DNA of 64,000 nucleotides, from positions 310,001 to 374,000 of the forward strand of contig NZ_CP117256.1 of NCBI RefSeq assembly GCF_003240565.2, written 5' to 3'. Below, one piece after another: positions 36,136-44,482 of the stretch. The translations under genes and the position numbers were made by a program. The first letter of the stretch is position 1. Each line of letters starts with the position of its first letter. The notes beneath the pieces are model-generated. The model searched no databases, had not been told where the DNA came from, and saw only the letters and a program-made list of their open reading frames with translations. This DNA comes from Rhizobium tumorigenes (GTDB lineage Bacteria; Pseudomonadota; Alphaproteobacteria; Rhizobiales; Rhizobiaceae).

Positions 36136-37664
36136 GGAATGGCCTTTTCTTGCACGAGTTTCGCGTCGCCGATTTCCTCGACCGCCATTGCGGCGCCGAC
36201 GATGGCTTCCTCGGTAATGGCATCGCCGTGCAGTTCGACGACGATCCGGCCTTCGCGCAGCACCAAGACGCGGTCGCAGAGATGGACGAGTTCCGGCGTA
36301 TCCGAACTTGCCAGGATCACGAGACGCCCCTCCGCCGCAAAGCGGCGCAGCATCAGATAGATTTCCCGCTTGGTCTCGATGTCCACGCCCCGCGTCGGAT
36401 CGTTGAGAAGGAGGACGCTCGGATCGAGCGGCAGCCACTTCGCCAGCGCGACCTTTTGTTGATTTCCGCCGGATAGGGCCTGTACCGGCCGGGCCACGTC
36501 CCCCTTGATCATGAGCTGACCCGCGAGATCGCCGATAAGTTCGGCTTCTGCGCGCCGGTTGCGCAGGCCACCACGCGCCAGTCGTGCCAGGGAAGGAAGG
36601 ATGATATTCGAGGCGATCGAATGCTGTAAAACAAGCCCTTCATGCTTCCGGTCGGCTGGAACGTAGACGATGCCAGCCGCATTGGCGGCGTCGACGTCTT
36701 TCGGGAGGCCGGACCTGCCGTCTATCTCTGCCTCTTTCGCTTTCGCGGGAATGGCACCGTACAGACCGAGGAGAAGATCTTCCTGCCCCTGCCCGACTAG
36801 CCCGCCGATCCCGAGGATCTCACCAGTACGCGCTGAAATGTGGGCGTCGCGCACCATGCCGGCCGAGAAGCCGTCCGCCCGCAGCCGAAGCACACCCGAC
36901 ACCACCGCCGGACGAGGCGGAAAGAGTGCGCCGGTCTCGCGGCCGACCATCAGCCGCACTAGGCCTTCTCCATCGATGCCGGAAAGCGACCTGTCGGCGG
37001 TAATACCGCCGTCCTTCAGCACCGTGACATGGGAGCAGAGGGCACGCACCTCGTTCAGCCGATGGGAAATATAAAGAACCGCCACGCCCCGGTCCCGCAG
37101 CGTGAACACCACGTCAGCGAGCACGCCGGCTTCGTGGGCCGACAAGGATGATGTCGGCTCGTCGAGGATCAGCACGCGGGGCTTGGCAAACAGCGCCTTG
37201 GCGATCTCGACCATCTGGCGACGCCCGAGCGACAGCTCCGACACCGGCGTATCGACGGGTTCGGTTACGCCGACCAGATCGCAGACATCCCGCACGCCGC
37301 GGGCAAGAGCGCGGTAGTCGATCAGGCCAAATCGCCGCGGATAGGCGCCGAGCCCGATATTTTCGGCAATCGACAGCTGACTGGCAAGGCTAAGTTCCTG
37401 CTGCACGACACCGATGCCTGCAGTCCGCGCCAAAGACGGCGAAAGCCGTGCAACGGCCTTCCCATCAATCGCGATGGTGCCCTGATCCGGCGCCAGCGCG
37501 CCGGACAGGAGATTGATAAGCGTGGACTTCCCGGCACCATTCTCGCCCAGCAGGGCATGGACGCGGCCCGGCATAAGGGCGATGTCGACGCCCTTCAGAA
37601 CTGGATTGCCGAAAAACCCCTTGAATACTCCGCGCGCCTCCAGCACCGGCTGTCCAGCGGTCAC
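36132..37664 (-). CDS. Sugar ABC transporter ATP-binding protein (two-domain)
   Basis: A protein of 510 residues from GTG 37664, placed 8 bases after AGGAGA; the open frame upstream is spurious. Domain 1: Walker A GENGAGKST, signature ELSLGRRQMVEIAKAL, Walker B VLILDEPTSSLS. Domain 2 lacks a proper Walker A and has signature LSGGNQQKVALAKW with NDPTRGVD, the usual asymmetric pattern of RbsA/MglA-type ATPases. It starts 44 bp after the binding-protein gene. Confidence 0.93.
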   Translation of the reverse strand: MTAGQPVLEARGVFKGFFGNPVLKGVDIALMPGRVHALLGENGAGKSTLINLLSGALAPDQGTIAIDGKAVARLSPSLARTAGIGVVQQELSLASQLSIAENIGLGAYPRRFGLIDYRALARGVRDVCDLVGVTEPVDTPVSELSLGRRQMVEIAKALFAKPRVLILDEPTSSLSAHEAGVLADVVFTLRDRGVAVLYISHRLNEVRALCSHVTVLKDGGITADRSLSGIDGEGLVRLMVGRETGALFPPRPAVVSGVLRLRADGFSAGMVRDAHISARTGEILGIGGLVGQGQEDLLLGLYGAIPAKAKEAEIDGRSGLPKDVDAANAAGIVYVPADRKHEGLVLQHSIASNIILPSLARLARGGLRNRRAEAELIGDLAGQLMIKGDVARPVQALSGGNQQKVALAKWLPLDPSVLLLNDPTRGVDIETKREIYLMLRRFAAEGRLVILASSDTPELVHLCDRVLVLREGRIVVELHGDAITEEAIVGAAMAVEEIGDAKLVQEKAIP

Positions 37665-37708
37665 GATGTTCTCTCCTGCCGGCTCACGAGGTCCAACATG
37701 GCTTCCAC

Positions 37709-38776
37709 TCACTGTGCGAGGAGCTTGTCGAACAGCGCCTTGTCGTAGTTTGAATAGATATATCCGTCGGCGGGGAAGTCCTTGGCGCGGGCGAGATAGC
37801 TGTCCACGGAGCCGTTGTCGATTACCGGCAACGGAACCTTGATGAAGGCCGGAACGGTCTTTCCCTGGAGGGCCTGCACCGCCGTGTAGACCGAGAGCGC
37901 GCCCAGCCAGTTCGGCTGCATGGTGGCCCAACCCTTCAGACCCTTTTCCTTCCAGAGCTCAAGAAACTGGCGTGCATTCTCGCCCGTGATGGGAACCTGA
38001 TCGCGACCTTGACGATCGAAGGCGAGAACGGAGCCGGCCGACAAGGCGCCGCCGAGAGACAATATCCCGTCGATCTCCTGATTGGCAAAGAGCAGGCTGG
38101 TCATGGCTTCCTGGGCCGGCGCGACATTGTATTCGGTGTTCGTCTCGGTGATGACCTCGATGCCTTTGTTGGCGTCGAGAACCGGCTGCGCGCCCTTGCG
38201 CCGATCATCGGAGACAGAGATACCTGCCGGACCGTTCATGACGATGATCTTTCCCTTGCCGCCAAGCTGGCCGACCAGCCATTTCGCGGCAGAAGCGCCC
38301 CATTCGTTGGAATCCGTGTTGATCTTTGCCGTGACCTTTTCCGTGTTGACGAGGCTGTCGAAATTCACGACGGCGATGCCTTTGTCGCAGGCATCGGAGA
38401 TGACGCGGTCGAGCGCATTGGAAGAGCCGGCAATGACCACGATGGCATCCACATTGGCGTCGATCATCGACTGAATCTGCTGGATCTGGGTCTGTGCATT
38501 CCCCTGGGCGTCGGTGATCATCAAATTCTTGACCAGGCCTGCCTTCTTGAGTTCTTCCGCTTCCGAGGCGATGGTGCCCTCGGTCTGCTTCATCCAGGTC
38601 GGCACCGAATAGATGTTCGCCCAGCCGATGGTGTAGGGCGCCTTGCGGTCGCCCTTGACGCAGCCCGATGCTGCAGACGCGCTGCTGGACGATGCAGCGA
38701 CAAGAATGGTCGCAGTCGCCGCGGCAGCAAGAAGGCGGCGCAGTGTCTTGTAGGATTTGTTGGTAAGATTTTTCAT
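37709..38776 (-). CDS. Sugar ABC transporter substrate-binding protein (Peripla_BP_4)
   Basis: A protein of 355 residues from ATG 38776, after GGGGAACGAC. The signal peptide is residues 1-35 (LLAAAATATILVAASSSSASA). The body is a ribose-binding-like two-lobe protein: YTIGWANIYSVPTWMKQTEG, IQSMIDANVDAIVVIAGSSNA, AVVNFDSLVN and a late GWATMQPNWLGALSVYTA hinge region. It is the first gene of the operon and defines its import specificity, probably for a sugar or sugar conjugate. Two LacI-type operators lie just upstream. Confidence 0.92.
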   Translation of the reverse strand: MKNLTNKSYKTLRRLLAAAATATILVAASSSSASAASGCVKGDRKAPYTIGWANIYSVPTWMKQTEGTIASEAEELKKAGLVKNLMITDAQGNAQTQIQQIQSMIDANVDAIVVIAGSSNALDRVISDACDKGIAVVNFDSLVNTEKVTAKINTDSNEWGASAAKWLVGQLGGKGKIIVMNGPAGISVSDDRRKGAQPVLDANKGIEVITETNTEYNVAPAQEAMTSLLFANQEIDGILSLGGALSAGSVLAFDRQGRDQVPITGENARQFLELWKEKGLKGWATMQPNWLGALSVYTAVQALQGKTVPAFIKVPLPVIDNGSVDSYLARAKDFPADGYIYSNYDKALFDKLLAQ

Positions 38777-38830
38777 GTCGTTCCCCTTTTTGAGGCGGCA
38801 TCGCATGTATAAGCCGTACAGGCGCCGCTT

Positions 38831-38846
38831 ATGGTAACGTTACCAT
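38831..38846. promoter_or_regulatory. LacI-family operator O1
   Basis: ATGGTAACGTTACCAT is a perfect 16-bp palindrome with the central CG typical of LacI/GalR regulators. It lies 55 bp upstream of the binding-protein start, between the divergent operon and regulator genes. Confidence 0.85.
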
Positions 38847-38863
38847 TCGGAAAACCCGTGTCA

Positions 38864-38879
38864 ATGATAACGTTACCAT
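38864..38879. promoter_or_regulatory. LacI-family operator O2
   Basis: ATGATAACGTTACCAT differs from O1 at one base. The centres are 33 bp apart, about three helical turns, so two repressor dimers could bind on the same face of the DNA. Confidence 0.8.
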
Positions 38880-39011
38880 AGTATGACGAATTTTGGCTTG
38901 CGCTTTGGCGGCTTGCCCGACCTGATTGCCTTTCCCGCGATGGAGGTCAGGCGGTTGCCTGCGAGCGGGGCCCGGACTAGAGATCAGTGCTGGCAGGAGG
39001 CAAGGAAACGG

Positions 39012-40115
39012 ATGGAGATTGAGCGCGAAGACGACAAAGCCACCTTCGTTTACGACGAAGTCGTACGCATCGCCGGCACGGGCGCGCCAAAACCTGTCCC
39101 GTTCGATGTCGAGGGCAAGGGGCAGCCGGGGCGCGCATCGATCGGCGACGTCGCGCGACTGGCCGAGGTCGCACCGATCACTGTTTCAAGGGCGCTGCGG
39201 AATCCCGAGATGGTCAGCCCCGACAAACGCCTGAGGATACAGCGCGCGGTTGAAGAAACCGGCTACAGTGTCAATCCCCATGCGAGCGCTCTCAAAAGCG
39301 GTCGATCCAATATCGTCCTGGCATTCGCTTCAAATCTCATGAGCGAACAGTTTTCCTTGGCGTTGCGGTCCTGCACCGCAGTCCTGGAAGATGCAGGCTA
39401 CCTCTTTCTTGTCGGCCAGACTTCATACTCCTATGAACGCGAGACGGCAGCCATCCGCTCGCTACACGCCATGAAACCTGCCGCCGTGATGTTTACCGGT
39501 GTCATCGAACTGGAGACCAATCGAGAACTCCTTCGCGGCCTCGGCATCCCCATCATGGAGACCTGGGCGCTGCCGCGCGATCCGATCGACATGCTGGTCG
39601 GGTTCTCCAACACGGAGGCAGGATGGATCGCTGCCGATATCTTGCATAGAAAGGGATATCGCACTGTGTCCTATGTCGGCCGGCGCGGTGGCCGTGGCGC
39701 TCTGCGGCTGAAGGGCTTCCACGACGGTTGTCGTGCGCTCGGCATGACGCTGCTCGGCGAACACCTGATAGACGACGTCAATGGTGTCTCCGACGGCCGC
39801 CGCTGTCTGGCGGCCGCCATATCCCAAGCGGCAAGACCCGAGGCGCTCTTCTGCAGCAACGACGTTTTGGCGCTCGGCTGCATGATGGAGGCTCGCCGCC
39901 TGAACATCCGCGTGCCCAACGACCTTGGCATCCTCGGATTTGGTGAAAGCGACATCGCCGCCGAAATTCCCCCAGGTCTCACGACGATCGGTATCGACAG
40001 TGCCATGCTAGGCCGAAAAGCGGGTGAGATGTTGATTTCAAGTCTCTCGGGCGCGCCCTTCGCAGGTAAATTAAAACGTCTAGACCTGCGTGTGAGCGAT
40101 CGCGGCAGTGTTTGA
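39012..40115 (+). CDS. LacI family transcriptional regulator
   Basis: A protein of 367 residues from ATG 39012 (AGGAAACGG upstream); the frame is open back to 38883, at the edge of O2, but no ribosome site supports that start. An unusual N-terminal extension of about 45 residues precedes the HTH (SIGDVARLAEVAPITVSRAL, hinge NPHASALKSG). The effector domain follows with LVGFSNTEAGWIAADIL, FCSNDVLALGCM and GFGESDIAAEIPPGLTTI, closest in style to the gluconate-type GntR branch. It faces the transporter operon and almost certainly binds the two palindromes between them. Confidence 0.9.
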   Translation: MEIEREDDKATFVYDEVVRIAGTGAPKPVPFDVEGKGQPGRASIGDVARLAEVAPITVSRALRNPEMVSPDKRLRIQRAVEETGYSVNPHASALKSGRSNIVLAFASNLMSEQFSLALRSCTAVLEDAGYLFLVGQTSYSYERETAAIRSLHAMKPAAVMFTGVIELETNRELLRGLGIPIMETWALPRDPIDMLVGFSNTEAGWIAADILHRKGYRTVSYVGRRGGRGALRLKGFHDGCRALGMTLLGEHLIDDVNGVSDGRRCLAAAISQAARPEALFCSNDVLALGCMMEARRLNIRVPNDLGILGFGESDIAAEIPPGLTTIGIDSAMLGRKAGEMLISSLSGAPFAGKLKRLDLRVSDRGSV

Positions 40116-40662
40116 TTGATCGCTCCCGCCTCAACAATGTCGCGCGGCACCACTTTGGACGGTCCCCATGATTGTCGCTCGATAAATTCCGTAGTGTTTG
40201 CTGCCGGTCTTGAACAGATACGAACCTGAGACCCCGTCGTTCAGTAGTTGTAGCGGCGTCGTTTTCTGTAGTTTTTGCTAACAAGTCGCGCTACGGAGTG
40301 GCCAGTATCAGGCCGGCTGCCGACCGTCGGCTTCTGGCGCGGGATCGGCAAAAGCTGCCGCGCAATATTCGGGCACACGACTTTTTATCGATCGGCGTAG
40401 TTTGAATCCAAATAGGGGAGCCACCGTGTTTCGTACGCTAGGACGCGTTATGGCCACCGAACTCCGTCGACAGTACGATGTAATTTACTGCTTGAGCGAC
40501 GTCTCCTGCTCCCGATAGGCTGTGCGCAAAAAACAGATGCCGGAATGGGTCCGAAAACACGACGCTCCAGTTGCCGGCGAGGTGGGGATAAGGCGCGCTA
40601 TTCGTCCGCCTGGAAGGAGATCTGACTCGCTTCCATCGACAGAATCTACCATATTCTACCTC
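40116..40662. other. Gene-free stretch between the sugar locus and the two-gene module
   Basis: It contains one T-arm-like motif (40208-40226) and the presumed promoter of the next gene. An in-frame GTG at 40522 could lengthen that gene by 47 residues, but they look unconserved. Confidence 0.4.
40208..40226 (+). repeat. T-arm-like intergenic motif
   Basis: TCTTGAACAGATACGAACC, one mismatch from the other copies in the CGAACC half. Confidence 0.45.
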
Positions 40663-42363
40663 ATGCAACCAACGGCTTCCCTTGCGCCCGCGTCGTCGCT
40701 AGGGCGGTGGCCGCCTCTTGTCCCTGGCGACTACAACGCTGGCGTAGTGCGTCTGGTCACACTTGTGTGCGACCGGGTGAACCATCTTTTGTTCGCTTCC
40801 GTTGAGCTGTTGCCGACCGAAATGCCAGCTCCCCCAAATCCGCCACGCGGCGGCTGGTGGAGCAACATCGGTGACGATCGGCTGTGCGTGGGCCGGACCG
40901 CGCTGCCGTTGGCGGACGCGCTCGACTGGTACGAGGCCTTGAAACAGGGGCGCGCCACCATTCCGGGCAAGACCTTTGCGATCACAGCCTCGGCGCTAGG
41001 GCCTGAACCCGACTACGAAGGTTTTGCGGTCCTCCCGGAGCCGCCGCCCTTCTCGCCATCATGGCACGGCCGGCCGCGGCTACATCGCTTGGTGCCGATG
41101 GCGGCTCTGGCCGAGCCGGTTCAAGCGCTGCGCGATAGAATGGTCAACGTCAGCGCCGAAGGCCGCGCCCGGCAATGGCTTCGTGACCACATCCATTTCG
41201 ATTTATTGGCTTATGATGACTGGCTGGGCTCGGGCGTTCTGATCGCGCCTAATCCGCTGCTGCGCGGCTTCAGCGCACGCATAGTCAATCGGTCGGTGAC
41301 GCCAGAGACCCTGGAGCTTGGCGGCACCCCGCGACGGGGTGCCAATGTCACGTCACTGCGAATGGTGGTCGAAGAGGTACGCGCGGGAGCGCCGGCGTGG
41401 CGCGCCGAGGGCTCGCCAAACGCACTTGGCCGCTTCCGCGCTCGGGCGCCCTCTCAGGTCGCCATGGTGCGCGAGGAATTGTTCTGTCCCGTGCGCGGCG
41501 TATTGGACCGCGAGCCACCGGCTTTCTTCTTCCGCGACTTCTCTGTCTCCTCCTCTGTGGTAGCAGAGGCCAAGGCTCGTTACGTCGACCCTCCGACCCG
41601 TGCCCCTGATGCGGGTGCGCGGACGGTGTATGTCCGACCCGCCCCAGCGCGGCAATCTGCCCCCCCTATGACACCCTTACGGGCGCTCGAATACCTCCAG
41701 GACGCGCGGGCCGAGCGGCAGGGCGCGCTTCGGCCTGCGGAGTCCCCGCAAGTCCCGCCCGGCGTTCGCCTGTTTGAGCACAATCGCGGGGAGACAGTGG
41801 ATTGGATATGTGGGCTGATCGGCCGCGCACGTTCTCACGTCCTATTCGTTGACCCTTACTTAGACGCTGACGACCTGCAGCAGTTTGCAACGGCCACCCA
41901 GTATCAGGGCGTCGCAATCCGCGGCCTGATCAATCCTCGTCCCCGCCGTCACAAGCTTCTCGACCCCAACGGCGATAGCTTTGGGGATCTCATGCTGAAG
42001 AAAATTGCGGCCTTCCGCGACCCAGCCCAAGAGTTCGGCGAGATCGACATCCGAGTGTCCCTGGGGCGCCGCCTGCACGACCGCTTCCTTCAGATCGACG
42101 ATGTCATCTGGCACGCCGGCCATTCGTTCAACAAGGTGGGCGGCGGCGAGATTAGTCTGATGACTCTCGTCGCCCAACCCATTGAATTGGCCCAGGCCTT
42201 AGGGGAGACTTTCGCCGAAGCTGAGCCGTTCGAGACATGGTGGGCCAATCGGCCGCCGGCGATTTGGTCGTGGAGGCATGAGGCGGGCCATCAGTTGCGC
42301 CGCTTGGCCAAATGGATCGAACGTCCGCCTGCCGGCCAAGTGCGAGGGGACGTCGATGACTAA
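40663..42363 (+). CDS. Phospholipase D-like/VPA1262-type protein, module gene 1
   Basis: A protein of about 566 residues from ATG 40663; no ribosome site is visible, so a leaderless start or GTG 40522 is possible. The N-terminal part (VRLVTLVCDRVNHLLFASVELLP) recalls the VPA1262-family N-terminal domain. The C-terminal third contains a PLD-like region: FVDPYLDADDL, then LHDRFLQIDDVIWHAGHSFNKVGGG split around a serine-rich turn, with the H-D...GHS pattern in place of a classical HKD. Such inactive-looking or variant PLD domains are frequent in anti-phage proteins. It overlaps the next gene by 8 bp. The assignment to VPA1262 is from memory and tentative. Confidence 0.6.
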   Translation: MQPTASLAPASSLGRWPPLVPGDYNAGVVRLVTLVCDRVNHLLFASVELLPTEMPAPPNPPRGGWWSNIGDDRLCVGRTALPLADALDWYEALKQGRATIPGKTFAITASALGPEPDYEGFAVLPEPPPFSPSWHGRPRLHRLVPMAALAEPVQALRDRMVNVSAEGRARQWLRDHIHFDLLAYDDWLGSGVLIAPNPLLRGFSARIVNRSVTPETLELGGTPRRGANVTSLRMVVEEVRAGAPAWRAEGSPNALGRFRARAPSQVAMVREELFCPVRGVLDREPPAFFFRDFSVSSSVVAEAKARYVDPPTRAPDAGARTVYVRPAPARQSAPPMTPLRALEYLQDARAERQGALRPAESPQVPPGVRLFEHNRGETVDWICGLIGRARSHVLFVDPYLDADDLQQFATATQYQGVAIRGLINPRPRRHKLLDPNGDSFGDLMLKKIAAFRDPAQEFGEIDIRVSLGRRLHDRFLQIDDVIWHAGHSFNKVGGGEISLMTLVAQPIELAQALGETFAEAEPFETWWANRPPAIWSWRHEAGHQLRRLAKWIERPPAGQVRGDVDD

Positions 42364-44140
42364 CGGCCTGACCCTTCCAGCGCCGGTCGATGGCGCTGTG
42401 GCGCTCGCTGCGACCATGGAGTGGATTGCAGCATCCGAAGGCTCGGATGAGCTCTTTTCACCCGCCTTAAAGCCGCTGGACGTCTCGGGCGGCTCGGAGA
42501 GCCTAGCCCAGCATTTGGCAGCGGCCGGGCTACCCTGTTGGCGTGACGCGATCGTTGCCAATGCGGCCCCGGGACAGCCCCTTCATCTTGATCCGCCTCT
42601 CGCGTGGCTGATGGCTCACGCAGCCCTGGAAGTCGCCGTTTCCGCAACCCGTACGGGGCTTTTCCATACGGTAGACGAGCTTCAGATACTCGGCGATGTC
42701 GGTAACAGGTACTTGGCCGCCGCGATCTGCGCCCGCGTCGCGGGTCAAGCGGACACCTACCCGCTGTTGGCGCGATTACAGACGCGCCTACAGGGCTTAT
42801 GGGGCTCTCGTTTCAATGATCGTCTGCGACAGTACGCCGAACGGACGGTCGGGGCGCCACTGACCACGCGCGACCTGTGGCCCCGCCATGACGGCATGCC
42901 TGTAGGCGCTGGCTGGGCGCACCAAGCGGCCGCTACTCTCTGGCCCGGGAGCTACATGGCGATGCTAACCGGCTTACCCTCGCTGTTTCAATCGGGGTTA
43001 GCCGAGCCACTAGAGCCGCTCGACGTCGACCGAGTCGCAGCCTTGGTCATAGCCTGCCCGCGAATTTTTTCGGACGACGGAGCGCCCTTAGGCCCTGTCG
43101 TTCCGTTCGTTATGCTTGAGGCGATCGAGGGGCACCTTCCGGCCATCGCCATGAATGACATGCCCCGCGCGGAAGCCGGCGTTGTGCGCCTCTTGGAGGC
43201 GGTAATGTCTAGGCCTGACGGACACTGGCTGGGGCGGGCATGGCTGCAGCAGATCATCTGGCGCGGCACAGCGCGTCGGGCCGGCCGGGCCCAGATGGAT
43301 GTTGACGCCCAACGCGCAGTCCGCGACCACCTCCTCGCTGGCCTATCCACCCGCGTCGCACCGCTCGCAGCGGCGTTCGAATGGATCCGCGCGGAAGAGC
43401 CGCTTTGGGTAGTTCATCGGATCTTGGCCGAGGCCTCGATTTTGGAGGCGCATGGCGATGCGATTGCGGCGGCCGAAATCCTGGCCAGTGGGGTTAAGCA
43501 GGGGTTGGTGACGGCGACGGGCCGCGCCGACGGTATGACCACGCGCTCGCCGGAGTCCGACGTGGTCGCCCGCATCCTCTCCCGCATCCCAGACCTCACC
43601 ATGTGGTTCAAGACCTTGTGGAGGGAGACCTACGAGGTGCGGGAGGCACTGAGCTATCCGGTCCAGCGCAACCTCGACAACCCGGCATACCCGGTCCTCT
43701 CGTGGGGCTTGAATGGCTTGAACGCCTCGCAGCAAGCCCCGGTCGACCAAGCGGGGCTTTGGCGGGCGATCGCCGGCGCTGTGTTCGAGACTCAGCGGAT
43801 CGACCCCAAAGCGTGGTTGTTCAACGGCGCAATTCCGCCAATTACCCGGATCACCGTACAACTGGGCGCCGCGCTTGCCAAGTTGGGCATTGTGCCCCTC
43901 GATGATCTAGCCTGTTTTTTGGGCGATCAGCTTGACCCGACCGCGGAACACGTCCGGCTTTGGCAAATCGCACGGGCCGAAGCCTCTGATGCGCTGACAC
44001 TGGAGGTCGGCCGCAAGGTCGGCGCCGCCTTGGTGCGTGAGGCAATCGAGATCGCCCTCAGCGAGCCGCAGCCCAACTGGGATATGGCGTTGGACCCTGC
44101 CGCCAAGGTGGATCTAGCGGACTTCGCGCGGCGCCTCTGA
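42356..44140 (+). CDS. Uncharacterised 594-residue protein, module gene 2
   Basis: It starts at ATG 42356 with GAGGGG upstream, inside the end of gene 1, so the two are translated together. It is a large, mainly helical, tryptophan-rich soluble protein (for example AHQAAATLWPGSYMAMLTGL, WLGRAWLQQIIWRGTARRAG, VLSWGLNGLNASQQAP). I recognise no catalytic motif, signal peptide or membrane segment. Its fixed pairing with a PLD-like protein suggests a two-component effector/sensor system. Base composition is GC-rich like its partner. Confidence 0.75.
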   Translation: MTNGLTLPAPVDGAVALAATMEWIAASEGSDELFSPALKPLDVSGGSESLAQHLAAAGLPCWRDAIVANAAPGQPLHLDPPLAWLMAHAALEVAVSATRTGLFHTVDELQILGDVGNRYLAAAICARVAGQADTYPLLARLQTRLQGLWGSRFNDRLRQYAERTVGAPLTTRDLWPRHDGMPVGAGWAHQAAATLWPGSYMAMLTGLPSLFQSGLAEPLEPLDVDRVAALVIACPRIFSDDGAPLGPVVPFVMLEAIEGHLPAIAMNDMPRAEAGVVRLLEAVMSRPDGHWLGRAWLQQIIWRGTARRAGRAQMDVDAQRAVRDHLLAGLSTRVAPLAAAFEWIRAEEPLWVVHRILAEASILEAHGDAIAAAEILASGVKQGLVTATGRADGMTTRSPESDVVARILSRIPDLTMWFKTLWRETYEVREALSYPVQRNLDNPAYPVLSWGLNGLNASQQAPVDQAGLWRAIAGAVFETQRIDPKAWLFNGAIPPITRITVQLGAALAKLGIVPLDDLACFLGDQLDPTAEHVRLWQIARAEASDALTLEVGRKVGAALVREAIEIALSEPQPNWDMALDPAAKVDLADFARRL

Positions 44141-44301
44141 CGCTCGTTGGGGTCCAGTTTCCGACACTCCCTGTTCATGAGCGAAGGTCGGCTTTTTGGG
44201 AGCAATGCAAACATCATCGAATGTCTGATTAGAAGGCGCAAAGCAGTCCTTGCGTGCGGGCCGCGAGTGGCTCATCAGAATCGCGTTGCCAGCATCGTAG
44301 C

Positions 44302-44320
44302 TCTTGAAAAGAATCGAACC
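44302..44320 (+). repeat. T-arm-like intergenic motif
   Basis: TCTTGAAAAGAATCGAACC. The surrounding gap 44141-44482 holds nothing else that I recognise. Confidence 0.5.
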
Positions 44321-44482
44321 GTCGACCCGCTTCCCAAGCACAGCGAAGGGTGCGGAAACTCATAAAATCAACGATTTAGCGCTCGTGAAAACAGCAAGAA
44401 CTCTGAAGGCTTCTCTTCAAAAATTGACTCGCGCTATACGCGTGCAAAGAGTTACTAATGACGGCATGCTAGAGGACCTTCC

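Noticed and set aside
34235..36223. Merged 660-codon frames across the ABC operon
   Set aside because: They are real genes extended upstream through a neighbour read in another frame; internal starts with ribosome sites and ATGA overlaps define the true genes.
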